Below, one piece after another: positions 34,858-44,179 of a stretch of DNA of 64,000 bases (its first letter is position 1; every line of letters starts with the position of its first letter). The notes beneath the pieces were generated by a model. It saw only the letters and a list, made by a program, of their open reading frames with translations. It did no database searches and was not told where the DNA came from. Source of the DNA: Curtobacterium citreum. GTDB taxonomy: Bacteria; Actinomycetota; Actinomycetes; Actinomycetales; Microbacteriaceae. The DNA is taken from positions 2,232,001-2,296,000 of the forward strand of contig NZ_VFMQ01000001.1 in the NCBI RefSeq assembly GCF_006715175.1, in the 5' to 3' direction. Both the position numbers and the translations under genes were made by a program.

Positions 34858-35825
34858 GAGACCGCCCGGTCGCTCGGCGGCGGCGTCTCGACGAGGAGCT
34901 GCGCAACGACGCTCGTCGTGCTGACCCCGTCGAACTCGGCTTCGGCGTCGAGGACCAGCCGGTGCGCGAGCACCGGGACGGCGAGTGCCTTGACGTCGTC
35001 GGGGGTGACGTAGTGGCGGCCGTTGAGCGCGGCGAGGACGCGCGACGCACGGACGAGGCCCATGGCACCGCGCACGCTCACACCGAGGCGGACCTCGTTC
35101 GCGGAGCGCGTGGCGTCCACCAGGCGCGCCACGTAGTCGGCGATCGTCGGGTCGACGTGCACCGTCCGGGCGAGGGCGGCCATCTCGGTGATCGTCGCAG
35201 CCGGCACGACGGCGGCGAGCGGCACCGAGGCCGACGGCGCGGACGAGGTCTCGAGGATCCGGACCGTCGCGGCGTGGTCCGGGTACCCGATCGAGGTCTT
35301 CAAGAGGAAGCGGTCGAGCTGCGCCTCGGGCAGGCGGTACGTGCCGGCCTGCTCGACGGGGTTCTGCGTCGCGATGACCATGAAGGGTGCGGCGAGGCGG
35401 TGGTTCACGCCGTCGACCGTGACCGCCGACTCCTCCATCGCCTCGAGCAGGGCGGACTGGGTCTTCGGACTGGCACGGTTGATCTCGTCGGCGAGCACGA
35501 TGTTCGCGAACACCGGGCCGCGGTGGAAGTCGAACTCCTGGGATCGCTGGTCGTAGACGCTGATCCCGGTGATGTCACCCGGGAGCAGGTCCGGCGTGAA
35601 CTGGATGCGGTTCGTCGACCCCTGCACGCTCTGCGCCATCGCGCGGGCGAGGCTCGTCTTGCCCGTGCCCGGGACGTCCTCGAGCAGCAGGTGTCCCTCG
35701 CTGAGCATCGCGGTGACGGCCAGACGGATCACGAACGTCTTCCCGAGGAGCACCTGCTCGACGTTGGTCACGATGCGGCCGGCGACGTCGGCGAACCAGG
35801 TGGCCTGCTCGGGGGTCATGCTCAT
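34854..35825 (-). CDS. MoxR-family AAA+ ATPase
   Basis: The 323-residue chaperone-like ATPase has Walker A LEDVPGTGKTSLARAMA (GTGKT at 53-57), Walker B NIVLADEINRASPKTQSALLEAM, sensor 1 FMVIATQNPVEQAGTYRLPEAQLDRF and a C-terminal lid with GVSVRGAMGLVRASRVLA. MoxR proteins act with DUF58/VWA proteins in assembling or activating partner complexes. The ATG at 35825 lies about 40 bases after a TACGCT hexamer, so a transcript covering moxR, DUF58, transglutaminase-like and zinc-ribbon FHA genes may begin here, ending at the hairpin at 29205. The giant surface protein gene lies 67 bases upstream. Confidence 0.95.
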   Translation of the reverse strand: MSMTPEQATWFADVAGRIVTNVEQVLLGKTFVIRLAVTAMLSEGHLLLEDVPGTGKTSLARAMAQSVQGSTNRIQFTPDLLPGDITGISVYDQRSQEFDFHRGPVFANIVLADEINRASPKTQSALLEAMEESAVTVDGVNHRLAAPFMVIATQNPVEQAGTYRLPEAQLDRFLLKTSIGYPDHAATVRILETSSAPSASVPLAAVVPAATITEMAALARTVHVDPTIADYVARLVDATRSANEVRLGVSVRGAMGLVRASRVLAALNGRHYVTPDDVKALAVPVLAHRLVLDAEAEFDGVSTTSVVAQLLVETPPPSDRAVS

Positions 35826-35862
35826 GCGGGAGGGTCCTCGTTCTCGGGGATGCGGTGTCAGC

Positions 35863-35868
35863 AGCGTA
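35863..35868 (-). promoter_or_regulatory. Putative -10 box upstream of moxR
   Basis: Minus-strand TACGCT lies 37 bases before the moxR ATG, in the gap after the giant surface protein gene. Confidence 0.45.
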
Positions 35869-35892
35869 CGGGGAGCGGGGCGCGGCCCGGGG

Positions 35893-38800
35893 TCACCCGG
35901 CCGCGGGTGTGGAGGGATCGGTGCTCGGCGCCTGGTCGATCTGTCGAGTGACGCCCTCGGGGTCCTGGACGCCGTTCACCGTCGCCCGGACCCAGATTGT
36001 CGCGTAGCCCGACGGCACGGCGTCCGAGGTCGTCCAGGCTGCCCCGGTCGCCGGGTTGGTCGTCGAGCACAGCAGGTGCGGCGCGATCCGGCAGTACTGG
36101 ACGTCGTAGGCGCTCGGCTGGAACCGGCCGTTGTTCGCCGGTGGGTTGATGACCGGCGCCTGTCCCTCGGTCGCGACGGAGACGCTCGCCCTTGTCGTGA
36201 ACGCGGTCGCGGTGGACGCGCTGCTCGATGCGCAGTAGTCACCGTCGACGGCGCAGGACGTGAACACCACGCTGCTGTCGACCCCGTAGCCGGCCCCCGC
36301 GCCGATCGAGGCAGAGCCTGAGAACCGCTGCGGCGCCCCGCCGTTAACCGAGTAGTACAGGTACGGCGACGTCGGCGTGGCCTGCACGGTCAGGTCGACG
36401 TTCCCGTCGCTGTCGACGTCGTCGGTCGTGACCGATCCGCTCGGAGCGTCGGGGGTCTCGTAGCCCTGGACGCTCGCGGCTTGCGACGCGGAACAGAACG
36501 ATCCGTTGTCGGCGTACGCCACGTAGCGGAACTGGGTCGAGATCCGGTCCGTGGCGGAGGCCGCGTTCCAGACCTGCACCGCTCCGCTCGTCGAGCAGCC
36601 GTTCGGGATCGGGGTGCTCACCGCGAACTTGGCGATCTTCCAGTTCTGGCTGCCACCGCCACCCCAGTCGCCCTCGGACGCCTGCAGCGACACCGCTGTC
36701 GAGGTGCCGTCCTTCTGGCCGGTCGCGTTCAGGCTCGGCGTCCCGGGGACGCCCACCGCGGTCCCGGACGCCCGCGCCTGGTTCCACTCCACGACCGAAC
36801 CGTCACGGTCCGCGGCGTTCCGCGCCGAGACCTGCACGTCGTACGACTGCCCGCTCTGCGCGCCCGAGAACGAGGTCGACGTCGACGTCCCCGTGCTGCG
36901 GGTCGTCGTGAGGCCGGGGCCGGAGATCGTCACGACGTAGTTCGACACCGGGGTGCCGCCGTTCGGTGCGGGCACCGCGTCCCACCGCACGTCGAGCTGG
37001 TTCGGCGTGTCCTGGCTCGCCGTCACCGAGAGGCCCTTCGGCGCGGCCGGCACGAAGTCCGCACTGATCGGCGCCGAGGACGCCGACGCGACGGAGTCCC
37101 CGATCGCGTTCGTCGCGACGACGGTGAAGCGGTACGAAGCGGACGGGTCGAGACCGGTCACGGTGCAGACGGTCGACGTGCCGCAGTCCTTCGCGACCCC
37201 GTTGGTGCCCTGCACGCGGTACCCGGTGATCGGCGAGTTGTTCGCCTGCGGGGTGGACCACGCGAGGGTGACCTGTCCGCCCTGGTTCGACCCGGTGCGG
37301 CTCGGGGCGCCGGGTGCGTCCGGGACGTCCTGGACCGAGATCGTCACGTCGCCCCAGACGTACCGGTCGGGGTCGTTCGTCGCGTCGGCGACCTGGTACT
37401 GCAGGTGAGCGTCGACCGGCTGCGCACCGTCCGCGACGGACACCTGGAGTCGCGAGCGGTCGCTGCTCGGCGTCACCGAGACCCCGGCGGGCAGACCGCC
37501 GCCGAGACCACGGATCGCGACGACGCGGAGCGCCTCGTCCGGGAACGGGTTCGTCGGTTGGTCGTTCGACAGGACGTCGATGGTCGTCGTTGCACCGCGC
37601 TTGGTCACGGCCCGGTCGGCCCCCGGTTGCACGAGCGGCCGGGTGGAGCCGACGACGTCGACCGTCACGCTGCCGGCACGTCCGGCGTTCGCCGCGTCCG
37701 CGACGCCGATGCCGATCGACGCCGTCGTGTCCTTCGGCGCCGTGTCGGCGACCGAGATGCGGAGCTGCTGCCCGTCGATCGTCGCGGTCGTCCCGGACCC
37801 CGGTCGGCTCACCACGCTGTAGCGCAGCTCGGGGAGGTCGGCGGGGTACGGGTAGTCGGTGAGCTTCGTGAGGTCGATCGTCCGGGTGTCACCCGGTTGC
37901 ATGTCGACCGTCGAACCCGTGAACGCCGGGGGTTGGTTCGCCCGCGGGGTCACCTTGATCGGCAGGACGAGCGTCGCGACGCGTCCCTTGCCCCCGTTCG
38001 CGCTCGAGCCGTCGGTGACCTCGAAGGAGATCGAGGCGTTGCCGTAGTAGAGCTTCGACGACGTGAACTGGAGCGTCGAGCGGTCCACGACCAGGTCGTC
38101 GCCGTTCGCGTGCGTGGCCTTGACCGTCGCGCGGTCGGTGAGCTGCGCGGTCCGGCCGTTCGCCGTCACGACGTACTTCTCGAGCGGGATCCGGACGGTC
38201 GCCTCGCTCTTCACGGTGACCACGCCGGCGCTCCGGTCGACCTGGGGCAGGGCGTCGTCGAACCCGGGGACGTGGATGAAGCCGTAGGACACCACGTCGG
38301 GGTGGTCCGAGCGCGTGACCGAGAACGGGATCACCTGTGACGCGTCGGTCAGGCGGACGGTGATCCGCCGGTCGGGGGTGGTCTGCGCGGTGTCGCCGTA
38401 CCCGTCGACCACGCCCACCCGCAGGCGGGAGGTCGATCCCTCGGCGAAGAAGACGTTCCGGAGCACGTCCACGGTCACGCTCTGCCGGTGCAGGATGTCC
38501 TGCAGGTCGAGCGTGGTGTCCTCGACCTCGGGCCGGAGCGGCTGGGCGTCCGGGTCGACGGTCACGGTGAGGAACGCCGTGCTCGAGCCGCCGGTGTCGT
38601 TCGCGACGGTGTACAGCACCGCGAAGTCACCGCGGTCGGCGGAGCGCGGCGGGGTGACGCGCACCTCGGTCCCGCGGAGCACCTTCGCGGCGACCCCGCT
38701 CGCCGTGGGCTCGGCCGCGGTGACCCGGAGCGCGCCGCCCTCGGGGTCGGAGTCGTTCTGCAGCACCCGGACCGTGACGCTGCCGCCGGGGCGGATCGTG

Positions 38801-41706
38801 ACGTGGTCGGCCTGCGCCACCGGGTTCGAGGCCTGCTCCGCCCGCGGCGAGATGCCGACCCGGACGGTCCCGGTCGCACGGGCGCCGAGGGCGTCGACGA
38901 CCGTGTAGGTGAACTCGTCGGTGCCCGCCGAGTAGTCGCCGGCCTCGTAGGTCAGCGCGTCGGAGGACACGTCGCTGACGGACCCCTTCTCCGGGTTGTC
39001 CGCGACACCGACGAGCTGCACGGAGTCACCGTCCGGGTCGATGCCGTTCAACGGGATCGACACCCGCACGGACTGTCCGGCGACGACGCGGGCGGTCACC
39101 GTCCGGGGCACGGGCGGGTTGTTCGTCGCCACGTCGCGCTCGCGGACCGATATCGACACGGTGGCGTCGGCGTACTGGCCGTCAGGCCCGGCGACGCGGT
39201 ACACCGCGGTGTAGTTGCCCGGGGTCTCGGGAGCGAGGTACCGCAACCGGTCCCCCGACACGAACAGCAGGCCACCGTTGCCGGGCACGTTCTGCACGAG
39301 TTCGGGCTGCAGCGTGAGCGGCTCGCCCTCCGGCTGCGTGTCGTTGGCGAGGACGTCGATCTCGGCGACGTCCCCGACGCGCACGGTCGCCGTGTCCGCC
39401 TGGGCCACGGGCGGCTGGATGCGGTCGGGCTTCGGGATCTCGACCACGGTGACTGTGCCGGTCGCGGTGGCGAGCCCGTTCGACTCGGTGTAACCGAAGG
39501 TGACCGGTCCGTCGAGCGGGGCCGTCAGGGTGACCCGGACGGTGTGCTGGTCGAGGACGCTCGCCTGGACGCCGCTGGACCGGTCCGGGGCGTCGAGCGC
39601 CGTCACCATGAGCACGCCGCCGGCGGGGTCGATGTCGGTCGCGGTGACGTCGGTGTCCTTCGTCGACAACGTGTTCACGAACACCGTCTTCGGGGTGGTG
39701 ATCGGCGCGGTCGAGGCGTCCGGCGGCGCCGCGACCGTCACGCGCACGACGCCGCTCGTCGTCTTCGTGCCGTCCGTGACCGTGTACTCGAGCTGGTGGT
39801 CCCCGGCCGACGCCCCGACGACCCGGAACGTCCCGGCGTCGTAGGCCGGCGTGACCGTCAGGCCGGCCGACGACGACACGCTGGTCAGCGTGACGGTGCC
39901 GTTCCCGCCGCGGACGTGCCGGAGCGGCTGCACCTCGAAGGACTTGCCCGCGTACCCGGTGACCGCGAACGGGTCGGCGAAGAGCGGCACCTGACCGGGG
40001 TCCGTGACGTGCACCGTCACCGCGCCGCGGCCGTCGGCGCGGCCGTCGCTCACGACGATCTGGACGGTACGGTCGCCGGTCCGGCCGCTCTGGTTGCGGA
40101 AGTCGAGCAGCCCGTCCGGCGTGGTGGACACCCGGTCGCCCTCGGCGGACGCCGACTTCAGGTACACCGGGTCGCCGTCGGGGTCGACCCAGTCGGCGAG
40201 CACGTCCGTCACGACGTGGCCGCCGCGGACGACGTCCGCCGACGTGTCGCGCACCTGTCGCGGCGGTTCGTTCTCGGACTCCGGCCGGATGCTGACGCGG
40301 ACCGTCGCGGACGCCGACCCGCCGTTGCCGTCGGTGATCGTGTAGGGGAACGAGACGGTGCCGCTGGCACCCGCGGCGAGCGTGATCTGAAGCCGCTGGC
40401 CGTCGCCGACGATGCGCACCGTCCCGACCCCCGCGTCGATCGTGCCGACCTCGCTGATCACGAGTGGGTCGCCGTTCGGGTCGTAGTCGTTGAGCAGGAC
40501 CGGGAGGCTCGTGGTGCGTCCCGGACGCGCGCCCAGGTCGTCGTCGACCGCCACCGGCGGCTTCTGGTCCTTGTCGACCTCCGGGTCGTCGGACGACACC
40601 TGCTCCTGCCGCTGCTCGTCGTCCCGCTTGACGAGGTCGGCCCAGTTGTCGATGAGCTGACCGCTGCGGTCGATCGCCCACGAGCGCCCGCTGCGCGGGT
40701 CGTTCGCGACGACGGTGTCGCCGTTGTGCACGATCTGCAGGTCACTCGCGCCGGCGGTGTCGCTGAGCCGCTGGAGCGCGCGGCCGTCGCACGTGTCGAG
40801 CGCCTGTCCGCCGGTCCACGCGGCGTACGTGCACGACCCGACGACCGTCGGCCGTGCGGCGCGGCCGGAGACCTGGAGCGCGGTCTGCTCGACCTGGCCG
40901 GAGGCGCCGACGCGGACCATGCCCGCCGTCCCCGCGACGACGACGTCGGCAGCGTCGTCGACGGAGTGCTGCAGCGCCGGTGCGCTGCCGACGCGCTCCC
41001 CCAGGTCGACGGTGTCGCCGTCCACCGACAGCGCGCCGCTGGTGCGGTCGAGCACGGCGACGTGGTCGCCGAAGGACGCCACCTGGAAGTCGTGGTCGCG
41101 GTCGAACCGGACGTCCCACCGACGGTCCACGGTCAGACCGGTCCCGACGTCGACGAGGGACGCCCGACCGGTCCGCGGCGAGTACACCGCGACGTGCGAG
41201 TCGGACGCGTCGAACACCGCGTCCGCGCCGAGCGTGAGGTCGGCCTTGGCGGCAGCGTCGAAGTCGCCGAGCTCCGACGCGGGTGTGGCCCAGAGCTCGC
41301 CGGTGTCGCCGTTCCCCACGACGGCGGTGTCCCCGGCGAAGAACACCTGCGGCGCTCCCGCCGGCAGCGTGACCGGGTCGCCGACCGTCGCCGAGGCCAC
41401 GTCGACCTTCGCGACCGTGCCCTTCGTGCCGTCGACGCTGTACACCTGGCGCCCGCGCTGCAGGACGGACAGGTCGTCGCTGGCCGTCTCGACCGCGGTG
41501 TTGAGCTCGAGCACGCCGGTGTTCGCCCGGCCGACCGCCCCGTACTCGGCCGACGGCACCCAGACCGTGCCGTCCCCGAGGTCCACGCGCTGCGTGTGGT
41601 AGCCCGTCGAGACCACCGCGGCGGTCGCGACCACGGCGGCTACGACGACCGAGGCGCCGACGCCGACCACGGCGGACCGGTGCTTCGCGAGGAAGGCGCG
41701 GATCAC
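35893..41706 (-). CDS. Giant membrane-anchored protein with propeller-like, Ig/cadherin-like and FN3 domains
   Basis: The 1,937-residue protein has a short basic N terminus (IRAFLAKHR) and one transmembrane helix (about 10-35), giving an extracellular C terminus. Residues of about 40-370 look like a beta-propeller (repeated VDLGD, VYSVDGTKGTV, VAVYSPRTGRASLVD blocks). Then come tandem Big_9/cadherin-like units, recognisable by LNDYDPNGDPLVI, ADWVDPDGDPVYL, ANDTQPEGEPLTL, NGIDPDGDSVQLV and QNDSDPEGGALRV. Two FN3 domains (near 1490-1690) precede a Cys-containing tail. No LPXTG or C-terminal anchor is present. The GTG start overlaps the kinase stop as GTGA, so it is made together with the kinase; it may be a kinase partner or an adhesin. 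No enzyme motif is seen. Confidence 0.88.
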   Translation of the reverse strand: MIRAFLAKHRSAVVGVGASVVVAAVVATAAVVSTGYHTQRVDLGDGTVWVPSAEYGAVGRANTGVLELNTAVETASDDLSVLQRGRQVYSVDGTKGTVAKVDVASATVGDPVTLPAGAPQVFFAGDTAVVGNGDTGELWATPASELGDFDAAAKADLTLGADAVFDASDSHVAVYSPRTGRASLVDVGTGLTVDRRWDVRFDRDHDFQVASFGDHVAVLDRTSGALSVDGDTVDLGERVGSAPALQHSVDDAADVVVAGTAGMVRVGASGQVEQTALQVSGRAARPTVVGSCTYAAWTGGQALDTCDGRALQRLSDTAGASDLQIVHNGDTVVANDPRSGRSWAIDRSGQLIDNWADLVKRDDEQRQEQVSSDDPEVDKDQKPPVAVDDDLGARPGRTTSLPVLLNDYDPNGDPLVISEVGTIDAGVGTVRIVGDGQRLQITLAAGASGTVSFPYTITDGNGGSASATVRVSIRPESENEPPRQVRDTSADVVRGGHVVTDVLADWVDPDGDPVYLKSASAEGDRVSTTPDGLLDFRNQSGRTGDRTVQIVVSDGRADGRGAVTVHVTDPGQVPLFADPFAVTGYAGKSFEVQPLRHVRGGNGTVTLTSVSSSAGLTVTPAYDAGTFRVVGASAGDHQLEYTVTDGTKTTSGVVRVTVAAPPDASTAPITTPKTVFVNTLSTKDTDVTATDIDPAGGVLMVTALDAPDRSSGVQASVLDQHTVRVTLTAPLDGPVTFGYTESNGLATATGTVTVVEIPKPDRIQPPVAQADTATVRVGDVAEIDVLANDTQPEGEPLTLQPELVQNVPGNGGLLFVSGDRLRYLAPETPGNYTAVYRVAGPDGQYADATVSISVRERDVATNNPPVPRTVTARVVAGQSVRVSIPLNGIDPDGDSVQLVGVADNPEKGSVSDVSSDALTYEAGDYSAGTDEFTYTVVDALGARATGTVRVGISPRAEQASNPVAQADHVTIRPGGSVTVRVLQNDSDPEGGALRVTAAEPTASGVAAKVLRGTEVRVTPPRSADRGDFAVLYTVANDTGGSSTAFLTVTVDPDAQPLRPEVEDTTLDLQDILHRQSVTVDVLRNVFFAEGSTSRLRVGVVDGYGDTAQTTPDRRITVRLTDASQVIPFSVTRSDHPDVVSYGFIHVPGFDDALPQVDRSAGVVTVKSEATVRIPLEKYVVTANGRTAQLTDRATVKATHANGDDLVVDRSTLQFTSSKLYYGNASISFEVTDGSSANGGKGRVATLVLPIKVTPRANQPPAFTGSTVDMQPGDTRTIDLTKLTDYPYPADLPELRYSVVSRPGSGTTATIDGQQLRISVADTAPKDTTASIGIGVADAANAGRAGSVTVDVVGSTRPLVQPGADRAVTKRGATTTIDVLSNDQPTNPFPDEALRVVAIRGLGGGLPAGVSVTPSSDRSRLQVSVADGAQPVDAHLQYQVADATNDPDRYVWGDVTISVQDVPDAPGAPSRTGSNQGGQVTLAWSTPQANNSPITGYRVQGTNGVAKDCGTSTVCTVTGLDPSASYRFTVVATNAIGDSVASASSAPISADFVPAAPKGLSVTASQDTPNQLDVRWDAVPAPNGGTPVSNYVVTISGPGLTTTRSTGTSTSTSFSGAQSGQSYDVQVSARNAADRDGSVVEWNQARASGTAVGVPGTPSLNATGQKDGTSTAVSLQASEGDWGGGGSQNWKIAKFAVSTPIPNGCSTSGAVQVWNAASATDRISTQFRYVAYADNGSFCSASQAASVQGYETPDAPSGSVTTDDVDSDGNVDLTVQATPTSPYLYYSVNGGAPQRFSGSASIGAGAGYGVDSSVVFTSCAVDGDYCASSSASTATAFTTRASVSVATEGQAPVINPPANNGRFQPSAYDVQYCRIAPHLLCSTTNPATGAAWTTSDAVPSGYATIWVRATVNGVQDPEGVTRQIDQAPSTDPSTPAAG

Positions 41707-43112
41707 TCGGCGCCCCCGACGGTCCCGCACTGCTGCGCACTGGCCGCACCGGTCTTGCCGTCGCGGTTGACCGCCACGGTGATGCACTCCTCGGTACCGG
41801 AGGTCCCGGACACGACGAAGGTCGTGCCGGTCTGCTGGCTGGAGGCCCCACCGGAGGTGATGACGTAGGTGTCGCCGGCGCGGAGTCCGGGGTCATCCCA
41901 GCTGAACGACACCGCGTCCGCGCCGGCCTCGGCCCGCACGTCCTGCACGACCGGGATCGACCCCGTGCCCAGGCGGGTGACGACGAGCACCGCGACCACG
42001 GCGAGGGCCGCCACGACCACGGCGGACAGTGCGGTGGCCCAGACGAGCGTCGACCGGCCACCTCGCCGGGAGCGGGTGGCCGAGCCGGTGCGGTGCAGGG
42101 TACCGATGCTCTCGGCCCCGGTCGCCGCCCCGCCCTGGAGCGCCCGACGGGTCCGACGGCGGACCGAGGACCGGCCCGCGGGCTGGAGCTCCCGGACGAC
42201 CGTGTGGTCGGCGTCGAGCGTGGGCGTCGCAGCGGCCCATGCCTCGACCGCGACGTCGGCGGGCGTCTGCGGGATGCCGAGTTCGGCCTCCACCTCCTGC
42301 AGTCCGCGGACGAACTCCATCACGGTCGCCGGACGCGCGGCGGGCTTCCGCGACATCGCGGTGGCGAGCAGCCGCTCGAGCGACGGCGGCGCGTCGGCGC
42401 GGCCGGTCGGCTTGACCCCGCCCTTGTCGATGCGCGCCATCAGGTCGGCCGCGCCGTTCTTCCCGCCGCGCACCTCGAACGGACTGCGGCCGGCGAGCAG
42501 CGAGTACACGGTGGCGGCGAGGGAGTAGACCTCGGACTGGATCGACCCGCGCGACTCGTCGGCCAGGACCTCCGGCGCGGACCACGGGATCGACATCCCG
42601 ACCGGTTCGTCCGGGTCGGCGCTCCCGATGCTGGCCGCGATGCCGAAGTCGGACAGGACCGGGTTGCCGTAGGCCGTCCGGAGGATGTTCGACGGCTTGA
42701 TGTCGCGGTGGAGCACGCCTTCGCGGTGCGCGGTCTCGAGGGCCGACCCGATCCTGACCCCGATCGACAGGACCTCGGACACGGGGATCGCTTCGCGGCG
42801 GTAGCGCTCGCTGAGGGACGAGGAGCACAGCTCCATCACGAGGTACGGCCGCCCGTCGGACGCGACGCTCGCCTGGAACACCGTGAGGATCGACGGGTGG
42901 GTGCTGAGCCGGGCCATGAGGTTCGCCTCGGCCTGGAACATCTGCCGCACCCGGTCGTCGACGACCTCGTCGAGCAGCACCTTCACGGCGACCTGGCGGC
43001 GCGGCATGTCCTGTTCGTAGAGGAACACGTCGGCGAAGCCACCGCTGCCCAGGACGTGCACGGGCGTGGAGCCGGCGATCACGGGCGGGGTGGACGGCAG
43101 GCGTCGCGCCAT
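41703..43112 (-). CDS. Transmembrane Ser/Thr protein kinase (PknB-like)
   Basis: The 469-residue kinase has a full catalytic domain: glycine loop LGSGGFADVFLY (22-32), Lys44 in VAVKVL, HRDIKPSN (Asp137, Asn142), and DFGIA (Asp155). The activation loop lacks the usual GT(P)xYMAPE form and reads MSIPWSAPEVL, so the normal phospho-Thr site is altered. A basic juxtamembrane linker leads to one transmembrane helix (LVWATALSAVVVAALAVVAVLVV), then a small extracellular FN3-like domain with two Cys (ECITVAV, QQCGTVG), unlike the PASTA repeats of PknB. The ATG start has a strong GAGAGGGAGGGCGACC ribosome site. It precedes the giant surface protein with a GTGA overlap and follows the PP2C gene. Confidence 0.94.
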   Translation of the reverse strand: MARRLPSTPPVIAGSTPVHVLGSGGFADVFLYEQDMPRRQVAVKVLLDEVVDDRVRQMFQAEANLMARLSTHPSILTVFQASVASDGRPYLVMELCSSSLSERYRREAIPVSEVLSIGVRIGSALETAHREGVLHRDIKPSNILRTAYGNPVLSDFGIAASIGSADPDEPVGMSIPWSAPEVLADESRGSIQSEVYSLAATVYSLLAGRSPFEVRGGKNGAADLMARIDKGGVKPTGRADAPPSLERLLATAMSRKPAARPATVMEFVRGLQEVEAELGIPQTPADVAVEAWAAATPTLDADHTVVRELQPAGRSSVRRRTRRALQGGAATGAESIGTLHRTGSATRSRRGGRSTLVWATALSAVVVAALAVVAVLVVTRLGTGSIPVVQDVRAEAGADAVSFSWDDPGLRAGDTYVITSGGASSQQTGTTFVVSGTSGTEECITVAVNRDGKTGAASAQQCGTVGGAE

Positions 43113-43166
43113 GGTCGCCCTCCCTCTCCCCGGCCGGACGGCCGGCTGTGTCGTCTCGGCCCTGAC

Positions 43167-43172
43167 ATCCTA
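43167..43172 (-). promoter_or_regulatory. Putative -10 box upstream of the kinase gene
   Basis: Minus-strand TAGGAT lies 54 bases before the kinase ATG, within the 185-base gap behind the PP2C gene. The remaining gap contains no gene and only a short CCCCC/GGGGG hairpin near 43230. Confidence 0.45.
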
Positions 43173-43297
43173 CGGACGAGGCACCGACGCCCCGGGCCCG
43201 CTGCAGCCCCACAGCACTGACACACGCCCCCACTTCGGGGGTGGCGACCCGGCGGGGACCGGCGACAGTGGTCGGCGCCGGACGTCGGTGTCGGCAG

Positions 43298-44119
43298 TCA
43301 GTGGCGGGGCAGCGTGTCCTCGACGTCCGGATCGGCGGGCGCCTCGTCGACCTGCAGCACCACGACGGTGACGTTGTCCCGCCCACCCGCGACGACGGCG
43401 TCGCCGACGAGACGCTCGGCGAGGTCCTGCGCGGCGGGCACCCGGGCCGCGATCCGGCCGATGCCGACGTCCCCGAGCTCCTTGGTCAGCCCGTCGGAGC
43501 AGACGATGTAGCGGTCGCCGGCGCGCAGCGGCAGCGTCCACCAGTCCGGCTCCGGCGGCTCGCCGAAGCCGACGGCGCGCGTGATGACGTTGCTGTCCGG
43601 GTGCTGCTCGGCGTCCTCGGCGCGCAGGAGCCCCGCGTCGACCATCTCCTGGACGACCGAGTGGTCGACGGTCACCCGACGCAGGGTGCCGTCCTCGATC
43701 CGGTAGGTGCGTGAGTCGCCCACGTTGAACACGAGCGCGGCCGGGAGTCCGTGCGACGCGACCAGCGCGACACCCGTCACGGTCGTGCCGGCACCGAGCG
43801 CGTTGCCGCCGGCCGCCCGCTCGATGTCCGCGGTCGCGAGCAGGAGCGCGCGCTGGATCTGCTGCCGTGTCGTGAACGGACCGTCGGCGACCTGGTCGAG
43901 TCGGCGGACGACCGCGTCGCTCGCCCGGTCCCCCGCGAGGTGCCCGCCCATCCCGTCGGCGACGACGAAGAACGGTGCACCGACGACGTAGCTGTCCTCG
44001 TTGTGGTCCCGACGGCGCCCGACGTCGGTGGCGGCGCCCCACGAGAGCGTGAGGGTCGTGCCGGCGGCGCCGGGGACGTCGATGGCGTGCTCGGTGGCTG
44101 CTCGGCCGAGTTCGGTCAC
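43298..44119 (-). CDS. PP2C-family Ser/Thr protein phosphatase (PstP-like)
   Basis: The 273-residue soluble phosphatase has the metal-binding motifs of the family: GRRRDHNEDSY, VVADGMGGHLAGD, VFNVGDSRTYRIEDG, CSDGLTKELGD and AGGRDNVTVVVLQVDE. It should reverse phosphorylation by the neighbouring kinase. Unlike mycobacterial PstP it has no transmembrane helix. The acidic tail (DEAPADPDVEDTLPRH) is short. It lies 60 bases after the small FHA protein gene and 185 bases before the kinase gene on the same strand. In mycobacteria the comparable pknB cluster also links kinase, PP2C and FHA genes, but with cell-division genes that are not here. Confidence 0.94.
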   Translation of the reverse strand: MTELGRAATEHAIDVPGAAGTTLTLSWGAATDVGRRRDHNEDSYVVGAPFFVVADGMGGHLAGDRASDAVVRRLDQVADGPFTTRQQIQRALLLATADIERAAGGNALGAGTTVTGVALVASHGLPAALVFNVGDSRTYRIEDGTLRRVTVDHSVVQEMVDAGLLRAEDAEQHPDSNVITRAVGFGEPPEPDWWTLPLRAGDRYIVCSDGLTKELGDVGIGRIAARVPAAQDLAERLVGDAVVAGGRDNVTVVVLQVDEAPADPDVEDTLPRH

Positions 44120-44179
44120 GGTTTCAGGGTCGCTCTCTGGTCGTCAGGGGAACGGGCGGCGTCGGGCACACCGGCGCCG

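Noticed and set aside
41707..41787. Upstream extension of the giant protein into the kinase gene
   Set aside because: The extra residues are polar and unlike a membrane-protein start, while GTG 41706 fits the GTGA overlap and precedes the membrane anchor.
38488..41868. A plus-strand open frame of about 1,100 codons opposite the giant surface protein
   Set aside because: It contains no recognisable domain, while the minus strand shows Ig/cadherin-like and FN3 units.
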